The notes beneath the pieces are model-generated. The model was not told where the DNA came from. It did not search any database and worked only from the letters and a program-made list of their open reading frames with translations. A DNA stretch of 14,968 nucleotides from JANWYT01 sp034432435 (GTDB lineage: Bacteria; Chloroflexota; Anaerolineae; Aggregatilineales; Phototrophicaceae), in assembly GCA_034432435.1 (NCBI GenBank), contig DAOUBS010000161.1, positions 1 through 14,968 of the forward strand, read 5' to 3'. The position numbers and the translations under genes were made by a program. Numbering within the stretch: position 1 is the first letter of the stretch; each line of letters starts with the position of its first letter. Below are positions 1-6,561 of this stretch, piece after piece.

Positions 1-153
1 CGCCAGCACCAGCGCCTTGCCGAGTTCCGTTTTGCCCCAGCGACGACCGCACACCACCACCCGATAGCGGGCAGGGCTGTCGAAGACGGCCTGCTGCGCA
101 GGGTGCAGCGTCGGCAGCGGCGCAGGTGGGCGGGGCGTTTTGCGACGAGGCAT
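1..153 (-). CDS. Phage terminase large subunit, N-terminal fragment (runs off the left edge)
   Basis: The first 51 codons of a gene that continues beyond position 1. The product begins MPRRKTPRPP, has a proline-rich lead, then HPAQQAVF, and at about residues 34-42 the segment VVVCGRRWGKTELGK. CGRRWGKTE is the Walker A of the ATPase motor of phage terminase large subunits (Terminase_6 type), which pumps DNA into the prohead through the portal. The ATG (153-151) is preceded on the minus strand by AAAGG about 8 bases upstream. The neighbour upstream in transcription is a phage portal gene, which supports the call. The nuclease domain and most of the ATPase lie outside the window, so whether the gene is intact cannot be judged. 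Another P-loop ATPase is possible but unlikely beside a portal. Confidence 0.82.
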   Translation of the reverse strand, partial: MPRRKTPRPPAPLPTLHPAQQAVFDSPARYRVVVCGRRWGKTELGKALVLA

Positions 154-185
154 TAGACCAACCTTTCAGAGCGGCGTTTGTTCTA

Positions 186-237
186 TTTAGGGGGATGAGG
201 CCTCACCCCTAAATCCCCTCTCCACAGTGGAGAGGGG
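186..237. repeat. REP-like double palindrome between portal and terminase genes
   Basis: Two adjacent inverted repeats. The first (186-213) pairs TTTAGGGG and TGAGG with CCTCA and CCCCTAAA, with a two-base bulge (194-195). The second (215-237) is CCCCTCTCCAC, a central A, then GTGGAGAGGGG: a perfect 11-base arm. The motif family CCTCACCCCTAAATCCCCTCTCC looks like a dispersed intergenic repeat. That this copy belongs to a multi-copy family is inferred, since only one copy is in the window. It occupies nearly all of the gap between the two phage genes. It lacks a T-run, so it is not a classical terminator. Confidence 0.6.
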
Positions 238-254
238 ACTATGGCGCTCTTCAC

Positions 255-1388
255 CTACCGCTCCAACGGCGGCAGTTGGTAGTAGCGCTGGCGGATCTCG
301 TCCACGGTCAGGAGGCCGCGAGCGGTGTTGATCTCGTCCAGCCGCAGGCGCGCGTCTGTCGGGCGGATGTCCTCAAACTCGGCGGTGAGGCCTGTGCCGT
401 AGAAGGGCAGCACTTCTTGAGTGATGCGCTGCGCCAACCGCACCAGCTTGGGATAGAGGGTGCGCTCGATGAACACGCGCTCGGCGACGGTGGCGTTGGC
501 CTCGGTGGCGTTCTCGCTCAGGATGCCCAACGGCACGCCGAAGATCGTCAGGATCTCCTCGCGGTTGGCCTTGCGCCCGTTGAGGAAGTCCAATTCGGCG
601 TGGTTTAGGCCGATGTTGACCCACTCGATCTGGCCGCCGCGCAGGAAAGCCGTGCGCCGCTGGCCGCTGCCGTAGCTGCTGCGCCATTCGTGCTTGAGGC
701 GCTCAAAGTCACGGTCGGTGATGTTGTCTTTGATCGCCACGATGCCCGCGGGCACGCCGTAATCGCGCCCGAAGGTGTTGGCGTTCCACTGCGCCATCGC
801 GCGATCAGCTTGAACAGCCAGGCGCGCCGCCGCCAGCGCCGAGAGGCCGTAGTAGTCGTTCGACGGATGCCAGCGCTTGAAGTGGATCACCTCGACCGGC
901 TCCAGCGCGATGTGCTGCCCGTCAGCCTCGTAGAGGTAGCCTTTAACGTAACGCTCGGCGTCAGGCACGATCGACACGCGGTCAGGCCGCAGCGTCCAAA
1001 TCTCGGATGGGCGGCCCTGTGCGTCCCCGGCAATGTACCAGTAGGCGTTGCCGGTCAGCTCCAGCATGCCCACCGTCTGCTCGAACAGCTCAAACTGGGA
1101 GAGGGTCGGGTTGGGGTTGCGCAGCAGGTCGAGGAATGGGTGGCGGGTGATCTGCTGGCGTGTGCCGTCGGGCTGGTCTTGGTAGAGGCGCAGCGGCACG
1201 AGCGCGCAGGCCTCCGCAATGCGGTTCACCGCCGCGTAGACGTAGGGCGAGCTTTCGTAAATCGGCCCGTGCGCAGGTAGCGTCGGCGTGGACTGTGGCG
1301 CTTCCTGCCCGGCAATCACGTGGATGTGCGGCACGCTGCGGCGCAGTGTCTGGCGGTTGGTGAACAGGTTGGCGAACATCTGCCACAT
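255..1388 (-). CDS. HK97-family phage portal protein
   Basis: Encodes about 377 residues, normal for HK97-type portals. The portal is the dodecameric ring at one capsid vertex through which terminase drives DNA and to which the tail attaches. Seen in the product: an N-terminal segment with YESSPYVYAAVNRIAEA and ALVPLRLY, then FELFEQTVGMLELTGNAYWY, IWTLRPDRVSIVPD and VIHFKRW, all typical of the family. The C-terminal part has FLNGRKANREEILTIFGVP (the wing/stem region in which portals carry R-x-x-I-A-x-x-F-G-V-P) and ends LTVDEIRQRYYQLPPLER, a typical terminus. I chose ATG 1388-1386 because ACGGAGG lies five bases upstream; the frame stays open 30 bases further. It is followed by the terminase start, so the portal comes before terminase here, opposite to the usual order. 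No scaffold, protease, capsid or tail gene is visible. Confidence 0.9.
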   Translation of the reverse strand: MWQMFANLFTNRQTLRRSVPHIHVIAGQEAPQSTPTLPAHGPIYESSPYVYAAVNRIAEACALVPLRLYQDQPDGTRQQITRHPFLDLLRNPNPTLSQFELFEQTVGMLELTGNAYWYIAGDAQGRPSEIWTLRPDRVSIVPDAERYVKGYLYEADGQHIALEPVEVIHFKRWHPSNDYYGLSALAAARLAVQADRAMAQWNANTFGRDYGVPAGIVAIKDNITDRDFERLKHEWRSSYGSGQRRTAFLRGGQIEWVNIGLNHAELDFLNGRKANREEILTIFGVPLGILSENATEANATVAERVFIERTLYPKLVRLAQRITQEVLPFYGTGLTAEFEDIRPTDARLRLDEINTARGLLTVDEIRQRYYQLPPLER

Positions 1389-1404
1389 GGCAGCCTCCGT
1401 TGAA

Positions 1405-1419
1405 GGTGATCGGATCACC
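1405..1419. promoter_or_regulatory. Perfect 15-base palindrome upstream of the portal gene
   Basis: GGTGATC, a central G, then GATCACC. It lies 17 bases upstream of the portal start (minus strand) and about 200 bases upstream of cydD. The dyad symmetry suggests a repressor or operator site for the phage gene. That role is inferred; no matching known operator is recognised. Confidence 0.35.
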
Positions 1420-1514
1420 CTCCAGCGTAAGGCCGTTTGTAGGTTTACATCAGAACAAATGGTCGAACATCTGGTGTCGATTCACGCTGCCGCTCAGAGG
1501 CCTCACGGACAACT

Positions 1515-1532
1515 GTCACCCGCGCAGGTGAC
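1515..1532. promoter_or_regulatory. Dyad GTCACC-N6-GGTGAC upstream of cydD
   Basis: Perfect six-base arms around a six-base CGCGCA spacer. The centre is about 52 bases upstream of the start point implied by the TATAAT box at 1564-1569. The position suits an activator or repressor site for cydDC. It differs from the TGTGA-N6-TCACT dyad before cydA, so the two pairs may respond to different regulators. It could also form a small RNA hairpin. Confidence 0.35.
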
Positions 1533-1563
1533 GCTCCACACTAAGCGCTGCACGAGGTTAAGA

Positions 1564-1569
1564 TATAAT
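1564..1569 (+). promoter_or_regulatory. Candidate -10 box (TATAAT) for cydDC
   Basis: A consensus TATAAT in otherwise GC-rich DNA, 38 bases before the chosen cydD start. No good -35 hexamer is found 15-19 bases upstream, which would fit an activator-dependent promoter, or the match may be chance. It overlaps the ATG at 1568 that would otherwise be an upstream start for cydD, which favours the later start at 1607. Confidence 0.45.
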
Positions 1570-1606
1570 GAGAATGATCTGTTGTCAGTCAGTGTGGATA
1601 CTGTTT

Positions 1607-3316
1607 ATGAACAAACGCCTTTGGCAAGAGCTGCGCGTTGCGCACGGCAGCTTTCGCGTCACCGTGCTGATGCAGTTGGCCGCCGCGCTGTTCTTGATGC
1701 TGCAAGCGTGGTCGTTCGCGCAGATCATCAACCGCGTCTTTCTGCTCGATCAGCCGCCCGCGGCGGTGATGGAGTGGTTCGGGTGGGCGTTGGTGGGCGT
1801 GGCGGGGCGGGCGGCGGCCACCTACGCAAGCACGGTCGCCGCCGCCTGCGTCGCCACCCGCGTAAAAGCCAGCCTGCGCCAGCGCACCCTGCGCCACCTG
1901 AGCGCGCTCGGCCCGGCCTACCTGCAAGGCGAGCGCAGCGGCGAGCTCGTCACGACTCTAGCTGATGGCGTCGAAAAGCTCGACAACTACTTCCGCGAGT
2001 ACCTGCCGTCGATCCTCGCCGCGCTGCTCATCCCGCTGTGCATCATCCTCGTCGTGCTGCCGCTGGACTTGCTGACGTTCTTCGTGCTGCTGTTCACCGC
2101 GCCGCTCATCCCGCTCTTCATGGCGCTCATCGGCATGGCCGCCGGGGAACTTGCCCGCCGCCAGCACGGCCGCATGAGCCTGCTCGGCGCGCACTTCACC
2201 GACGTGATGCAGGGCTTAACGACGCTGCGCCTGCTCAACCGCAGCCAGCACCAGATCACGACCATCCACCATATCACGGAGAGCTTCCGCGTGGCCACGA
2301 TGAACGTGCTGCGCGTGGCCTTCCTCTCGGCGCTCTCGCTGGAGCTGTTGGCGACGCTGAGCGTGGCCATCGTCGCGGTGGAGATCGGCGTGCGACTGCT
2401 CTACGGTGGGCTGCTCTTCGAGCACGCCCTCTTCCTACTGGTGATCGCCCCAGAGTTCTACATGCCGCTGCGGACGTTGGGGGCGCGCTTCCACAGCGGG
2501 ACGGAGGGGGTCGCCGTCGCGGAGCGCCTCTACCAAGTGCTAGACACGCCGCCGCCCCCTGCCGCCATCCAGCCCGTTCCCGCTTGGCAGTCCATCGCCT
2601 TTGAGGGCGTCCACTTCGCCTACACGCCCGACCGTCCCGTGCTGAGCGGGGCAACGCTCACAATCCCGCGCGGGCAGCACGTGGCGCTCGTCGGCCCCAG
2701 CGGCGGCGGCAAAAGCACGCTCGCGGCGCTGCTGCTGCGCTTCATCGCCCCCACACAGGGGCAGATCACGCTCGACGGCCGGCCGCTGGAACAGATCAAC
2801 GTCGAGGCGTGGCGCGGGCAGCTCGCGTGGGTCTCGCAGAAGCCCTACTTGTTCAACGCCACCATCGCCGAGAACATCCGCATGGGGCAGCCGGACGCCT
2901 CTGATGCGGCAGTGATGGCTGCCGCGCGCGCCGCCGACGCCCACGATTTCATCCTGAGCCTGCCGCAGGGCTATGATACCCCCATCGGCGAGCGCGGCGC
3001 GCTGCTCAGCGGCGGGCAGGCCCAGCGCATCGCCATCGCGCGCGCCTTCCTCAAAGACGCGCCGCTGCTCATCCTCGACGAGCCGACCGCCAACCTCGAC
3101 GCCGCCAGCGAAGCCCAAGTGATCGCCGCGCTGCGCCGCCTCATGCACGGGCGGACGGTCGTCAGCATCGCCCACCGCCCTAGCGCCATCGTCCGCGCGG
3201 ACGCAGTCTACGAGGTGCGCGATGGGCAAGTGCGGGCGCAGCCTGCCGCCCCTGTCGAGCCTGCTGTGCCTGCTGCGGCCTACGCCACCGCCAACAACCC
3301 TGACGAGGCCATTTGA
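1607..3316 (+). CDS. cydD: CydD: thiol (cysteine/glutathione) ABC exporter subunit for cytochrome bd assembly
   Basis: A 569-residue half-transporter with a membrane domain fused to an ATPase. With CydC it forms a heterodimer that exports cysteine or reduced glutathione to the outer face of the membrane, which is required for maturation of cytochrome bd. Helices are seen at about residues 18-46, 55-75, 135-178 and 240-285. The ATPase domain has Walker A GPSGGGKST (363-371), Q-loop Q411, signature LSGGQ (467-471), Walker B LLILDE (487-492) and H-loop H523. The ATG at 1607 gives the usual MNKRLWQELR start; an in-frame ATG at 1568 exists but lies in the likely -10 box. There is no strong Shine-Dalgarno. 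The last 25 residues are a low-complexity Pro/Ala tail. The stop is two bases from cydC, indicating an operon. Confidence 0.92.
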   Translation: MNKRLWQELRVAHGSFRVTVLMQLAAALFLMLQAWSFAQIINRVFLLDQPPAAVMEWFGWALVGVAGRAAATYASTVAAACVATRVKASLRQRTLRHLSALGPAYLQGERSGELVTTLADGVEKLDNYFREYLPSILAALLIPLCIILVVLPLDLLTFFVLLFTAPLIPLFMALIGMAAGELARRQHGRMSLLGAHFTDVMQGLTTLRLLNRSQHQITTIHHITESFRVATMNVLRVAFLSALSLELLATLSVAIVAVEIGVRLLYGGLLFEHALFLLVIAPEFYMPLRTLGARFHSGTEGVAVAERLYQVLDTPPPPAAIQPVPAWQSIAFEGVHFAYTPDRPVLSGATLTIPRGQHVALVGPSGGGKSTLAALLLRFIAPTQGQITLDGRPLEQINVEAWRGQLAWVSQKPYLFNATIAENIRMGQPDASDAAVMAAARAADAHDFILSLPQGYDTPIGERGALLSGGQAQRIAIARAFLKDAPLLILDEPTANLDAASEAQVIAALRRLMHGRTVVSIAHRPSAIVRADAVYEVRDGQVRAQPAAPVEPAVPAAAYATANNPDEAI

Positions 3317-3318
3317 TC

Positions 3319-4968
3319 ATGCGCACTTCTACCCTTCCCCGTTTGCTCAGCTTGATGAAGCCCTTCGCCGCGCTAATGCTGCTGGCGCTCGTGTTCGGCG
3401 TCTTGACGATCGGCAGCAGCGTTGCGCTCATGGCCACGTCGGCGTGGATGCTCTCCAAAGCGGCGCTCATGCCCTCCATCGCGGAACTGTCCGTCGCGCC
3501 GGTGCTGGTGCGGGCGTTCGGCGTCTCGCGCGGGGTGATGCGCTATCTAGAACGGCTCGTCTCGCACGATGTCACCTTCCGCCTGCTGTCGCACCTGCGG
3601 GTGCAGTTCTACGCCGCATTAGAGCCGCTAGCCCCGGCCGGCCTCTCCCGTCAGCGCACCGGCGACCTGCTCGCGCGCATCATCGGCGACGTGGACAGCT
3701 TGCAGAACGTCTACCTGCGCGGGATAGCCCCGCCGTTGGTGGCGATCTGCGTCACGCTGGGGACGACCGCCCTGATCGGCATCTTTGACGGCCCCAGCGC
3801 GCTGATGGCGCTGGCGTGGTTCCTCGTCGGGATGACCTTGCTGCCGCTGCTAGCGTGGATCAGCGGACGGCGGTTGGGGGCGCGGCGCGTGGCGCTGCAA
3901 GCCGAGCTGAGCGCCCTGACGACCGAGCGCGTGCAGGGCATGGCCGAGCTGCTGATCTACGGCGGCGGCCAGCGGCAGCAAGCCCGCGTGGAGCGTTTGC
4001 TGGACGAACTAGCCGCTCATGAGCGCCAGATCGCCCGTTGGGACGCGCTGCACAACGCTCTTAACGTGATCGTGGTGCAGGGCGCGGGCTTGGCCGTCCT
4101 GTTCGTGGCGCTGGCGCGCGTGGACGGCGTGCTGCTGGCGACGCTGGCGCTGGCGACCGTGGCCGCCTTTGAGGCCATCACCCCGCTCACCCCCGCCACC
4201 CACGCCCTGAGCGCCAACCTGAGCGCCGCCCGCCGCCTGTTCGACCTGATGGACACGCCGCCAGCCGTCACAGACACAGTGACAGCCTCCGCGACGCCGC
4301 GCGACGGCTCCCTGAGGATCCACGATCTGACCTTCCGCTACCCCACAAGCGACGGCACGCGCCAGCCGCCGGTGTTTGAGCACCTAAGCCTCAGCATTGC
4401 CTCTGGGGAGCGGGTGGCGCTGTTGGCCCCCAGCGGCCTGGGCAAGTCCACCCTCATCCACCTGCTGGCACGCTTCTACGACTACGAGGCAGGCGAGATC
4501 TTGCTCGGTGGGCACGACCTGCGCGCCTACACCCAGACGGGCGCACGGGCGGCGATCGCCGTTATGGAGCAGCGCCCCGCCCTCTTCAACACAACGCTGA
4601 GAGAGAACATCCGCGTCGGCCACCCAGAGGCCAGCGACGCCGACGTAGAGGACGCCGCCCGTCGCGCTGAAATCCATGACTTCATCCAGTCGCTGCCGCA
4701 GGGCTATGATACGCTCGTCGGTGAGGACGGCGGGCAGCTCAGCGGCGGGCAGCGCCAGCGCGTCGCACTCGCCCGCGCCCTGCTGCGCCCGGCGCCCATC
4801 CTCATCCTCGACGAGCCAACCGCCCACCTTGACCCCGCCACAGCCGAGGCCGTCCTGACGACGATCTTTCAGCAGGCCGGCGAGCGCACGGTGATCCTGC
4901 TGGCGCATCAGGCCAGCCCGCTGCTGGCGCGGCTGGGTGTGCGCTGTGTGCCGCTGACAAATGAATGA
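3319..4968 (+). CDS. cydC: CydC: partner subunit of the thiol ABC exporter CydDC
   Basis: A 549-residue membrane-ATPase fusion, partner of CydD. The family hallmark is near the N-terminus: SAWMLSKAALMPSI, then VRAFGVSRG, then RYLERLVSHD (about residues 41-84). The ATPase domain has Q-loop Q418, signature LSGGQ (474-478), Walker B ILILDE (494-499) and H530. The Walker A reads APSGLGKST (370-378): the first glycine of GxxxxGKS/T is alanine, while Lys376 and Ser377 are kept. Asymmetric sites are common in heterodimeric exporters, so the protein is probably active. The ATG at 3319 lies two bases after cydD. GAGG sits 10 bases upstream of it and four bases upstream of an alternative in-frame TTG at 3313 that overlaps the cydD stop. 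The context, directly before cydAB, confirms the assignment. Confidence 0.93.
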   Translation: MRTSTLPRLLSLMKPFAALMLLALVFGVLTIGSSVALMATSAWMLSKAALMPSIAELSVAPVLVRAFGVSRGVMRYLERLVSHDVTFRLLSHLRVQFYAALEPLAPAGLSRQRTGDLLARIIGDVDSLQNVYLRGIAPPLVAICVTLGTTALIGIFDGPSALMALAWFLVGMTLLPLLAWISGRRLGARRVALQAELSALTTERVQGMAELLIYGGGQRQQARVERLLDELAAHERQIARWDALHNALNVIVVQGAGLAVLFVALARVDGVLLATLALATVAAFEAITPLTPATHALSANLSAARRLFDLMDTPPAVTDTVTASATPRDGSLRIHDLTFRYPTSDGTRQPPVFEHLSLSIASGERVALLAPSGLGKSTLIHLLARFYDYEAGEILLGGHDLRAYTQTGARAAIAVMEQRPALFNTTLRENIRVGHPEASDADVEDAARRAEIHDFIQSLPQGYDTLVGEDGGQLSGGQRQRVALARALLRPAPILILDEPTAHLDPATAEAVLTTIFQQAGERTVILLAHQASPLLARLGVRCVPLTNE

Positions 4969-4977
4969 CGTTTGTCA
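4955..4977. promoter_or_regulatory. Seven-base inverted repeat over the cydC stop codon
   Basis: TGACAAA, nine bases, then TTTGTCA, spanning the end of cydC. The stem is AT-rich with no T-run, so it is a poor terminator. It may be an additional regulator-binding dyad next to the CRP/FNR-like site, or chance. Confidence 0.3.
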
Positions 4978-4985
4978 TCGCCATA

Positions 4986-5001
4986 TGTGACGCAGGTCAC
5001 T
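4986..5001 (+). promoter_or_regulatory. CRP/FNR-family binding site upstream of cydAB
   Basis: TGTGA, six bases (CGCAGG), TCACT: nine of ten positions match the CRP-type consensus TGTGA-N6-TCACA. The centre is 4993.5. A -10-like GACAAT at 5024-5029 predicts a start near 5035-5036, which puts the dyad at about -42, the class II activation position for CRP/FNR proteins. Control of cyd genes by CRP/FNR-type regulators is known in several bacteria. The exact regulator here is unknown. Confidence 0.65.
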
Positions 5002-5023
5002 AATGCGCCGTTCATGTTTTGGC

Positions 5024-5029
5024 GACAAT
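5024..5029 (+). promoter_or_regulatory. Candidate -10 box of the cydAB promoter (GACAAT)
   Basis: Four of six bases match TATAAT. There is no recognisable -35 hexamer, and the -35 zone is occupied by the TGTGA-N6-TCACT dyad, as in activator-dependent class II promoters. The call rests mostly on this spacing. Confidence 0.4.
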
Positions 5030-5051
5030 AGCGGTAGTCACATCCGACGAA

Positions 5052-5063
5052 AACTTTAAAGTT
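5052..5063. promoter_or_regulatory. Perfect 12-base palindrome in the cydA leader
   Basis: AACTTTAAAGTT is fully self-complementary. It lies between the predicted transcript start and the cydA ribosome-binding site (AGGAG, 5068-5072). It could be a second operator placed to block transcription. No regulator is assigned. Confidence 0.35.
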
Positions 5064-5080
5064 GACAGGAGCTGTGGTTT

Positions 5081-6538
5081 ATGGATGTTCTCGATCTGTC
5101 ACGCATGCAGTTTGCCGTCACCACGGTGTATCACTTCTTCTTCGTCCCGCTGACGCTGGGGTTGTCGATCCTCGTGGCCATCATGCACACGCTCTACGTG
5201 CGCACCAACGACGACCGGTACAAGCACATGACGAAGTTCTGGGGCAGGCTGTTCCTCATCAACTTCGCCATGGGCATCGTGACCGGCATCGTGCAAGAGT
5301 TCCAGTTTGGCATGAACTGGTCAGAGTATTCCCGTTTCGTGGGCGACATCTTCGGCGCGCCGCTGGCGGTTGAAGCGCTCATGGCTTTCTTCCTTGAGTC
5401 TACCTTCCTCGGGCTGTGGATCTTCGGCTGGGACAAACTGCCCAAGAAAATCCACCTTGCCACGATCTGGCTAGCGGGGATCGGCGCGAACATCTCGGCG
5501 TTCTGGATCCTCGTGGCCAACAGCTTCATGCAGAACCCAGTCGGCTACACCGTGGTCGATGGTCGCGCGACCATGACCGACTTCCTCGCGCTCATCACCA
5601 ACCCCAACGTGTTCCTGCAATACCCGCACGTGGTGCTGGGCGGCTTCACAACAGGCGCGTTCTTCGTGTTGGGCATCAGCGCCTTCCACTTACTGCGCCA
5701 CCGCCGCCAGACGGCTGAAAACACGTGGATGTTCCAACGTTCGTTCAACATCGCGCTGGTGTTCGGCTTGGTGGCCATCATCGGCACGATGCTGGCCGGG
5801 CACGCGCAGGGGCAGAACATGGCGCGCTACCAGCCGATGAAGCTGGCCGCCGCGGAAGGCTTGTGGTTCGACGAAGACCCCGCCGCCCTCTCGATGTTCC
5901 AGATCGGCAATGAGCAGGCGCGCGATTCGATCATCAACATTCGCATCCCCTCACTGCTGAGCTTCCTCACCTACGACACGCCCAATGGCTTGGTGCGCGG
6001 CCTCAACACCCTCAACGAGGAATACGTGGCGCGCTTTGCAGACCGCTACAACGAAGACTACGCCGCCCGCTACGGCCTGAGCACGATCGACTACGTGCCG
6101 CCGGCCATCTGGCTAACGTACTGGAGCTTCCGCGCGATGGTCGGCTCTGGCGTGGCGATGTTCGTCTTGATCTTGGCGGGGCTGTGGTTCCGCTTCCGTG
6201 GGACGATCCTGCAGCAGGCCTTCTACCTGCGCGTGATGGTGCTGGCAATCGTCCTGCCGTATCTGGCCAACACAACCGGCTGGCTGCTAACCGAGTTTGG
6301 CCGTCAACCGTGGATCGTCTTCGGCGAAATGCGCATTGAAGAAGCCGTCTCACCTAACGTCACGGTCGCTATGTTGTGGATCACGTTGGTGGGCTTCACG
6401 TTGGTTTACGGCGTGCTAATGGCGGTGGACTTGTGGCTGTTGTGGAAGTACGGCAGCGCCGGCATCACTCCTGCCCGCGCCGAAGCGGAAGAAGCGCTGC
6501 AACCTGAACCGCAGCCAGCCCCTGTCGTCAGTTACTAG
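5081..6538 (+). CDS. cydA: CydA: cytochrome bd quinol oxidase subunit I
   Basis: A 485-residue membrane subunit that oxidises quinol and reduces oxygen to water with high affinity, carrying haems b558, b595 and d. Residues matching E. coli ligands and key sites are visible: His18 (b595, E. coli His19), His183 and Met353 (b558, His186/Met393), Glu98 and Glu106 (Glu99/Glu107), and the quinol-loop motif QPMKLAAAEG with Lys254/Glu259 (Lys252/Glu257). Glu405 lies just before the signature GRQPW (407-411). The protein is about 37 residues shorter than the E. coli subunit, consistent with a short Q-loop. The last 25 residues are a charged Pro/Glu tail. AGGAG eight bases upstream supports the ATG. 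The gap to cydB is 23 bases. Expression is likely oxygen- or redox-controlled through the dyad at 4986-5001. Confidence 0.97.
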   Translation: MDVLDLSRMQFAVTTVYHFFFVPLTLGLSILVAIMHTLYVRTNDDRYKHMTKFWGRLFLINFAMGIVTGIVQEFQFGMNWSEYSRFVGDIFGAPLAVEALMAFFLESTFLGLWIFGWDKLPKKIHLATIWLAGIGANISAFWILVANSFMQNPVGYTVVDGRATMTDFLALITNPNVFLQYPHVVLGGFTTGAFFVLGISAFHLLRHRRQTAENTWMFQRSFNIALVFGLVAIIGTMLAGHAQGQNMARYQPMKLAAAEGLWFDEDPAALSMFQIGNEQARDSIINIRIPSLLSFLTYDTPNGLVRGLNTLNEEYVARFADRYNEDYAARYGLSTIDYVPPAIWLTYWSFRAMVGSGVAMFVLILAGLWFRFRGTILQQAFYLRVMVLAIVLPYLANTTGWLLTEFGRQPWIVFGEMRIEEAVSPNVTVAMLWITLVGFTLVYGVLMAVDLWLLWKYGSAGITPARAEAEEALQPEPQPAPVVSY

Positions 6539-6561
6539 TGTGAGCATAGGAGCAAATGATC

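Noticed and set aside
690..1280. A 196-codon plus-strand frame opposite the portal gene
   Set aside because: The portal on the other strand has clear family motifs and a ribosome-binding site. This frame has Arg/Val-rich low-complexity content.
2540..3229. A 229-codon minus-strand frame opposite cydD
   Set aside because: It lies wholly within the conserved ATPase domain of cydD and has no recognisable domain, so it is a shadow.
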